NCBI GenBank assembly: GCA_032358165.1
Contig: JAALGY010000049.1
Location: 1 to 64,000, forward strand
Reading direction: 5' to 3'
Source of the DNA: Diplosphaera chodatii
Lineage: Eukaryota > Chlorophyta > Trebouxiophyceae > Prasiolales > Stichococcaceae
Length of the DNA stretch: 64,000 nt
Shown here: positions 58,401 through 64,000 of the stretch, one piece after another
How positions within the stretch are numbered: the first letter of the stretch is position 1
How the letters are laid out: each line of letters begins with the position of its first letter
Notes under the pieces: generated by a model
The model's database searches: none
Seen by the model: only the letters and a program-made list of their open reading frames with translations
What the model was told of the DNA's origin: nothing
Translations under genes and position numbers: made by a program

Positions 58401-60281
58401 GCCAGCGGGCAGCTGCTGACCACGCTGCGCGTCAACAACGACCTGTTCTGCGACCTGGCGGCGCTGGTGGCGCTGGACGACGCCTCGCTGCGGGATGCCG
58501 CCAATGAGACCGCCAGTAGCACCCTGGCAGGCGTCATCGCAAAGGCGGCGGACGGTGCAGCGGCAACAGGGCGGCGCCTGCTGGGGCACGTGCTGCAGGG
58601 TGACCAGGTAGGCGCAGCAGGCAGCGAGCTGCACGTCGAGCAGCCAGTCTGGAGCAGGTTCAGTGAGTCAGGGAGGGAACTCCACGGCAGGCGGCAGGGA
58701 TGGCAGATCGACAGGCGTGGCCATGTGTCAGGTCGTGGGCCACAGCAGCGGTTGCGGCGGCAGGCAGCAGCGCGGAACCTGCTGCAAGCACAGCAGCAGG
58801 CGAGGCAGGGGCAGCGGCAACAGGAATCTGCGGAGCCGCAGCAGCGGCCACCTGCAGAGGACAGCGCGCAGCAGGCAGAGGACAGCGGCGTGCCGGTCTT
58901 GTCAGGTGCAGGAGGATCAACAAACTGTTCCTGCTGCATTGACCCTATCCGAGCAGCACCTGGCTGAAAGTTCCACATGCTATTGCACACAGGTCTGTGC
59001 TTCAGGTATGTCAAGGAGCATTCGTGCGGATGTCCAACAGCTGTGGCCATGCGCGGCGCAGGTGCAGCGGAGGACGCAGCTGCGGAGGAGGCGGATAAGA
59101 AGCACCCGCTGACCGACCATGCTGACGCGCTGCCAGCCCAGCCGGCCGCGCCCCGCCTGGATCGCGAGTTCCTGCGCTTCAAAAACATCCCAGGTCGGTG
59201 GATTGACGTCTCAATCCATGGTCAAGCCGAGTCGTAGCAGCAATAAAGTGCACCCTGTGATACGTTGCGATGACATATCCCCCTGATTTGTGACAGCGCA
59301 CATTCTTTGCGGACATGCAGCTCAAGTGAAGTGCCTGCTGTTGATGCGTGCAGGCTTAGCTATCGGGCACCCCGCGATCATCTACGACAACGTCACCGAC
59401 CTGTACTGGATGGCCAGCAACATGAACCGTGACTCCACACGGCGCTGGCGCCAGCCCTGGCAGCCGACGCTGCCCAAGCTGCACATCACCCCCTTCTCCA
59501 AGTGCGAGGTGGGGAATCACTGCCCCGCCGTCACTACAGCTGCATCAGCAGGCCATGTGCGCCACACCACGATCACACCTGCTGTGCGTGAGCTGCATAA
59601 ACGTTGAGGAGATGCCAGGCTGCTGGAGTTGCTTCCACAGAACACTGCATGTCAGACTGCCGGCGCACATACAGGCAACAGCTGTCAACCTGCACATGAC
59701 ACAGCAACTCTGCGCTCTGCAGGTGGACCGCACGACGATGGGGCTGTACTACAGCGGCAACGCGATCGACTGGTGGCCGGCAGGGGTGCTGGACTACCAC
59801 CTGGTGAGCCTGCAACACCAAACACGCTTGGGAACCCCATGCCGGATCACTCCAGCTCCCCATTGACAGCGGCAACATCCCCAGCTGACGCCTGCAGGAC
59901 TTTGCGTCGCACTTCACGTACCCCCACATGACGACAGTGGGCGAGGACCTGCTGGTCGTCATGCGCGCCACCGCGCCCGTCACCAACATCACCGCCACCA
60001 GCAAGTGGTGCGCGCCCCATCTGCTTGTAATTTGTGTAGCCTCTTCATGAGTCCAGGCATATCAGACCTTCCTCTGCAGACTCTCCTGAGATAGTATGGA
60101 CAGGACCGAAACGTCTGTCTTGATCCAGTGCGACGCCCGCTGCCACAGGTACAACAACCACAACAGCAATGCGGTGTCGTTCCACCGGGTGCGCGGCTTT
60201 CGGCGGTACGCCAACGTGCAGTGGGCCACGTACGAGGGGCAGTACACGCTGCGGCCGCGGGTCATGTCATCCACCAGCTGA
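55433..60281 (+). CDS. Large sialidase-like (BNR-type beta-propeller) secreted protein
   Basis: Start ATG 55433 gives a basic tail and the membrane anchor 'ILFTALLLAATAFLSFKLGT', suggesting a Golgi or secretory location. At least twelve exons follow. The first half reads 'ARFIASPSILALPSGRLLVL', 'STKVVMASDDGGGSWQHVG' (an Asp-box, SxDxGxxW) and 'GVYIIGVQRHFSENNNVMVA'. The middle (56990-58100) is beta-rich without a clear family. The second half returns to propeller-like text: 'HPAIIYDNVTDLYWMASNMN', 'RTTMGLYYSGNAIDWWPAGV', 'PHMTTVGEDLLVVMRATAP' and 'NNHNSNAVSFHRVRGFR', ending at TGA 60279-60281. Sialidase-fold proteins bind or cleave sugar chains; enzymatic activity is unproven, since the catalytic Arg triad was not mapped. 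A carbohydrate-binding wall protein is the alternative. Confidence 0.65.
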
Positions 60282-61070
60282 GACGGCAGCAATGTGGCGT
60301 TCGCCATTCATGAAGGGATGCAGTTGCACACCCTGGCTCCCTGGGTGGTACACTGGGGTTGCAGCAGGCAGGCGCTGACAGTGTGTCTCAGAAGCATTCA
60401 TGACTCATGTAGCCTGCTGCTGCGCTCCCAGCTCCAGTGCACACTACTCAAGACAGTGGCAGAAGCAACGATCTCGCTGGCGCGAGGGCGTATGTGGCAT
60501 AGCTAGGCCACTCTAGCATGACCACATGTGGAAGCTGGCGACTGGGTATCAGCACTGAAGTTCATGCAGTGATCTGCAGTAGAAGTACCCATGTGTACTG
60601 TAGAGCAGCATTCATGGGCTGATATGTCGGCAGGATGAAGCACTAAGCTTGAGCTTTGCTGAGGTCATTCCATTGTACAGCAAATGACAATCTGACAGCA
60701 AATCAGGGTGTAAAGCCGAAGTCTGCCGAAAGGTACAGGGGGCGCCCAACAATACTGTACAATATGATACAGCAGTTGCTGGACGACCGAGGCAACTTCG
60801 TAAGTCCGCTGCACATCTTCAAAGCGCTGCCAGCTGTAGACATGCAGCAGCATTGCCGCCAGCCGCATCCGTAGGCCACCTGCAGGTTGACAGCCCCAGG
60901 TTCAGCGCATTGTGCACACCACCAGAGGATATGCTAATGAACACGCGATCTACGACTCCCAAGACCAGGTCGCCACCAACGACAGCTGTGGTGGGTGTGG
61001 GTGTTGCAAGGAGGCCCTGCGGCTGCAAGTGCGAGAAGCATGACAGGCGCGAAACGGCATGCCATGGCCA
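60282..61070. other. Intergenic region before the mitochondrial insertion
   Basis: Nothing recognised apart from normal GC-rich intergenic sequence. It lies between the 3' ends of the sialidase-like gene and the dehydrogenase gene. Confidence 0.5.
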
Positions 61071-61431
61071 GATCTTTCATATAAGTTTTTACAGTTGTCC
61101 ACGCAACTAAAATACAAATTGGTATTAAAAAACTGGTTAATATAATAAAAAACAATGAAATTCCGTCTACACCAATAATAAAATTTAATGTAGAGTTTTG
61201 CATTTCGTGAATTTCATAATTTGTATGTCTTACAAGTGAAAAATTCTGTGTAAATTGAAATTTAGCAGTAGAATTGTCAAACTCTATCCAAAGCAAAAGT
61301 GAAAGCAAAAATGTGATAATTGAAAAATTTAACGAAATAGTTTTAATTAATAATTGGTTCGAATTTGGAATAAAAAATAATACCACACAACCTAATAAAG
61401 GCATTAATAACACGAGTAAAAGTAACGACAT
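61071..61431 (-). pseudogene. nad4: nad4 5' fragment (NADH dehydrogenase subunit 4)
   Basis: From ATG at 61431 it reads about 120 residues of mitochondrial complex I subunit 4: 'MSLLLLVLLMPLLGCVVLFF', 'LLSLLLWIEFDNSTAKFQF' and 'IIGVDGISLFFIILTSFLIP', then 'ILVAWTTVKTY' before running into nuclear sequence. The full protein is about 490 residues, so three quarters are missing. There is no internal stop under the standard code, indicating a recent transfer. TCA appears at least twice in serine positions, so the source mitochondrion does not use TCA as a stop. It cannot give a functional subunit. Confidence 0.95.
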
Positions 61432-61645
61432 ATAATTTTTTAAATGTTTATTATTTTATGTGTTTGCACAACATAAATGTATATAATATGCTTTTTGGTT
61501 TTTTGCATTGCAAAGCAACGCAAAAAGTGTAAATATATTTATTTAATATTAAAACATCATTTGGTAATAAAGTGATTAAATACTTTTTCGTTACACGTCT
61601 ACTTATATAATAATAAAGTAACCTGTAAATTACTTTGTTACCCTG
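61071..61645. mobile_element. NUMT: mitochondrial DNA insertion in the nucleus
   Basis: A block of about 575 bp with abrupt AT-rich composition, flanked on both sides by GC-rich nuclear DNA. It contains the 5' third of nad4 on the minus strand and its upstream mitochondrial spacer (61432-61645). Borders are estimated from the composition change and from where the nad4 similarity stops. It lies between the 3' ends of two convergent genes, a harmless landing place. Confidence 0.92.
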
Positions 61646-61763
61646 CCATAAGGACCAGCCTGCGCAAGCAGCAAGCACAGCTCGGTGGCAACCTCACAGA
61701 ACAGCATAAATCGTGACCAATTTCACCCGTTGGCAGAGCGGGTGTGCCAACACTGAGCTGCAA

Positions 61764-63821
61764 TCAGCGTCGGCGGCAGAGCACAGTAGCCACAGTGCAG
61801 GAGCCGGACCAGGCATCACGGTGCTGCTTCAGCATGCCAGAAGCACCAGCATATGCCCCGTTCGTCAACCCTGGAGCCCCACCTGCGGACCGCCACTCTG
61901 CACGGCGGCGGCGGTGCCAACCACCTGCCATGCGCGTCTTGTCTGTTGCCAGCGTCTGTAGAATGACTGTCGCCACGTCCTCCGCGCTCACGCCCCGCGC
62001 CTCTGCATGCGCAGCGCCAGCCCGCACCTGCAGGTCGACCAGGATTCAGTGCTGGGCTTCTCAATGCTGCCACGGTAAAGCATTTGCAGGCAGAGCGTGG
62101 CGCACATTTGACCATCAGCTTGTGAGGCGAGGTGAAAGCCTGCCCGAAGCTGTACAGGATCGCAGGAATCTGCCGGTGGACTTCACCAGCATGTGACAAG
62201 TGAGGCGCTCACAGGCCATGTCAACCAGGTGCTTTGCAATCCAAGGAACTTTTCTGCGGCCAGTGACAGCTTTGCGGGTGCTTCGGCAGTAGGCACCGGG
62301 TCGGCTGTGTGCAGGCTTCTAAGTGATTGCCTATCGTCAGCAAACGAGTGCACACACCTGGCGGATGAGGTCGCGATACAGCGTGGCGGCTTCAGTGGGC
62401 GCCGCTGCCAGCAGAGCCGCTGCCTCGTCCCGGGACTTTGACCAGATCGGCGTGTGCACCGCCCCAGGGCTGACCAGGCACACCTCGATGCCCTGCAGCA
62501 GCCGCACAGTGCCTGAATCTTGCAGTACAGTCCCAAAGCCGCTGCTGCGGAGACTGATGTGGCAGAGTCACCTGATGAAGGTGATGATATTGCTGGATGA
62601 AACGAGTGTCGTTGAAGTATCGACTCATACTTACTGCGGCCCTAGGCCTAGGCACACCTGCCGGCCAGCTCCAGGCGCAGGCAGTCCGACAGCGCCTCCG
62701 CCCCGAACTTGCTGCAGGCGTAGGGCGCAAACATGAGCAGCGCCACGGTGCTGCCCTGCGACCCTGCAGCAAGCCTAGCAAGAGTGGCCACCGATACGTG
62801 AGTGCAGAGCAGTACTGCTGAAGCAAGCTGCGAGTGGCTGGGTGTCGAAGGCCAGGCAGGATGTTGAAGCAGTATCATACTGGGCTGTCACCATACCAGC
62901 GTTGATGATGCATCCGGGGTGGCCAGCACGCAGCAGCGGCAGGAAGCGCTGAGTCACCGATATCATGCCTGCAAGAACAGGGTTTTCAGCGTGTGAGCAG
63001 CGGCAGTAGCAGCAGTGTTTTGCAGGTGCAGGTGACAAGGCTGCTGGGCGGAGCACTACGTGCACCAGCACTGTACCTGAGAGATCGACCTCGATCTGCT
63101 GGCGAAACACGTCCAGCGGCAGATCTCCGCTGGCGCCGTCACGGCACGCCCCGCATTGTTGACCAGCGTGTCGACCTCGGCGCCCGCCACCGCCGAGCCT
63201 ACCTGCTTGCAGGTGCAGCAGGAGCAACATCAGCGGCGTGAAGTGTTGGCAAGTAATGTGTTGGCTTGCTGACACATGCAGGCAGGGTAAAGATGGTGAA
63301 GCGAGGCAGCCCATGCACACGCTGCGTTGCCTCATGAGCGCGTCTGTGCATACCCTCTGGCATTCGAGGCATCACTGCAGCTGTGTGTAGGCTGTGAAAC
63401 ATGCTCGTTCGTGTCGTTCTGGTTCATGCACAGCAGCAACCTGCTGGGCGGCTGCAATGACGCTGTCCTCGTGCATGACATCCAAAATGAGCGGTGTGAT
63501 GTTGCTGTGCGCTGCAACTGCCGTGTCTGCGTCTGCGTGCCACCGCACCCCGGCAAACATGCGCCACCTCTGTGCAATGATGACATCTGCAAATGGCGAC
63601 ATCCAGATGTACCATGCATGCATGCCGAGAGATCCACAAGACCTGCCAGTGCAGCTCATGTTTCATGGGCATGTCAAAAGCATGTGCACCTCAGTTGCGA
63701 GCAGCAGCGCCGTCGCGGCGCCAATGGCTTTGCTGGCGCCCGTGATCACGGCTGTGCACTTCGCAGATGGTGCACCAGTTGGCTCCGCCGCACGCTTGGC
63801 CGTGGCGCCTTGCCTAAGCAT
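61764..63821 (-). CDS. Short-chain dehydrogenase/reductase (SDR), with one frame break
   Basis: NAD(P)-dependent oxidoreductase of the classical SDR type; substrate unknown. From ATG 63821: 'CTAVITGASKAIGAATALLL' (cofactor-binding TGxxxxIG loop), 'ITPLILDVMHEDSVIAAAQQ' (acidic LDV), 'VDTLVNNAGRAVTAPA' (NNAG), 'LPLDVFRQQIEVDLS', 'VTQRFLPLLRAGHPGCIINA', 'FAPYACSKFGAEALSDCLRL' (catalytic YxxxK), 'GIEVCLVSPGAVHTPIW' (the PG motif) and a C-terminal 'ARGVSAEDVATVILQTLATD'. Exons are joined by GT-AG introns. Between NNAG and the following helix, near 63120-63145, one base is missing from the frame, so this may be a pseudogene or carry a sequence error. The 'GCIINAGMV' strand lacks the usual catalytic serine pattern (S...S). 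Confidence 0.8.
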
Positions 63822-64000
63822 CCGCCAGTGCGCGTGTGTCTGATGGCTCCGGCATATGGCATGCTGACTGCTCCAAAGCCTTGCTCGACTCAAGTGTGTC
63901 CTGAATGCCGCAGGACCGATGCTGCGGCAGCGCTGCTGGTCGTTGGGGGCAGTGTCTGGCTGATCAGAGGTGACATCGCAGACTTGAATGCTACTTCAAT

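Noticed and set aside
60934..61075. Extension of nad4 beyond 'KTYMKDL' toward 60934
   Set aside because: After this point composition turns GC-rich and similarity to nad4 ends, so the remaining frame is nuclear read-through.
61451..61678. A 75-codon AT-rich frame upstream of nad4
   Set aside because: No similarity to a known mitochondrial protein is recognised, and it runs into nuclear sequence. Treated as mitochondrial spacer.
1..64000. tRNA, rRNA or snRNA genes
   Set aside because: I saw no cloverleaf or conserved rRNA block by eye. A covariance-model scan would be needed to exclude small RNAs.

Overview
This is nuclear DNA of a green alga, most likely a core chlorophyte. It is GC-rich. 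Almost every gene is split by short GT-AG introns ending in TGCAG, and a plant/chlorophyte-type telomere repeat (CCCTAAA) is present. A stray AT-rich mitochondrial fragment reads TCA as serine in a standard-code nad4, which argues against a Scenedesmus-type host, where mitochondrial TCA is a stop. No bacterial operon architecture is seen.

Layout. 1-2910: an HNH-endonuclease-like gene, gene-poor DNA, a 19-bp interstitial telomere tract and the left edge of a 335-bp satellite. 2911-30808: a 27.9-kb DNA transposon with 11-bp terminal inverted repeats (CTCTACAAG...) and a CAT target duplication, sitting inside one satellite unit. 30809-39600: the rest of the satellite (about 20 units), interrupted at 35947-37865 by a 1.9-kb relative with the same termini. 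In both cases, removing the element and one target copy restores the 335/336-bp satellite period. 39600-64000: host-like sequence with a possible beta-helix oxygenase-like gene, Q-rich/coiled-coil pieces, a CLC chloride-channel relic, a CTR copper transporter, a GT14/DUF266 glycosyltransferase, a sialidase-like secreted protein, a mitochondrial nad4 insertion (NUMT) and a short-chain dehydrogenase.

The large element looks autonomous and carries cargo. It holds an intact CACTA-type Tnp2 transposase (five exons, 1102 codons in frame), an apparently intact second transposase of the Plavaka type with a zinc finger, an intact 557-aa JmjC-domain protein (candidate histone demethylase, eight exons with matching phases), a C2HC/leucine-rich-repeat-like protein, two small unknown proteins and the 5' end of a further transposase-like gene. 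Both ends carry subterminal clusters of GGTAAA/TTTACC and GTATACC, also present at the ends of the 1.9-kb element, suggesting one transposition machinery serves both. A chromatin-modifying enzyme inside a transposon that lands in satellite DNA suggests self-protection from silencing; that part is inference.

Exon boundaries were read by eye. Those of Tnp2, JmjC, the copper transporter and the 28990-30129 gene were checked for phase, others less so. Two host-type genes (CLC, SDR) contain single-base frame breaks that could be real decay or sequence error.
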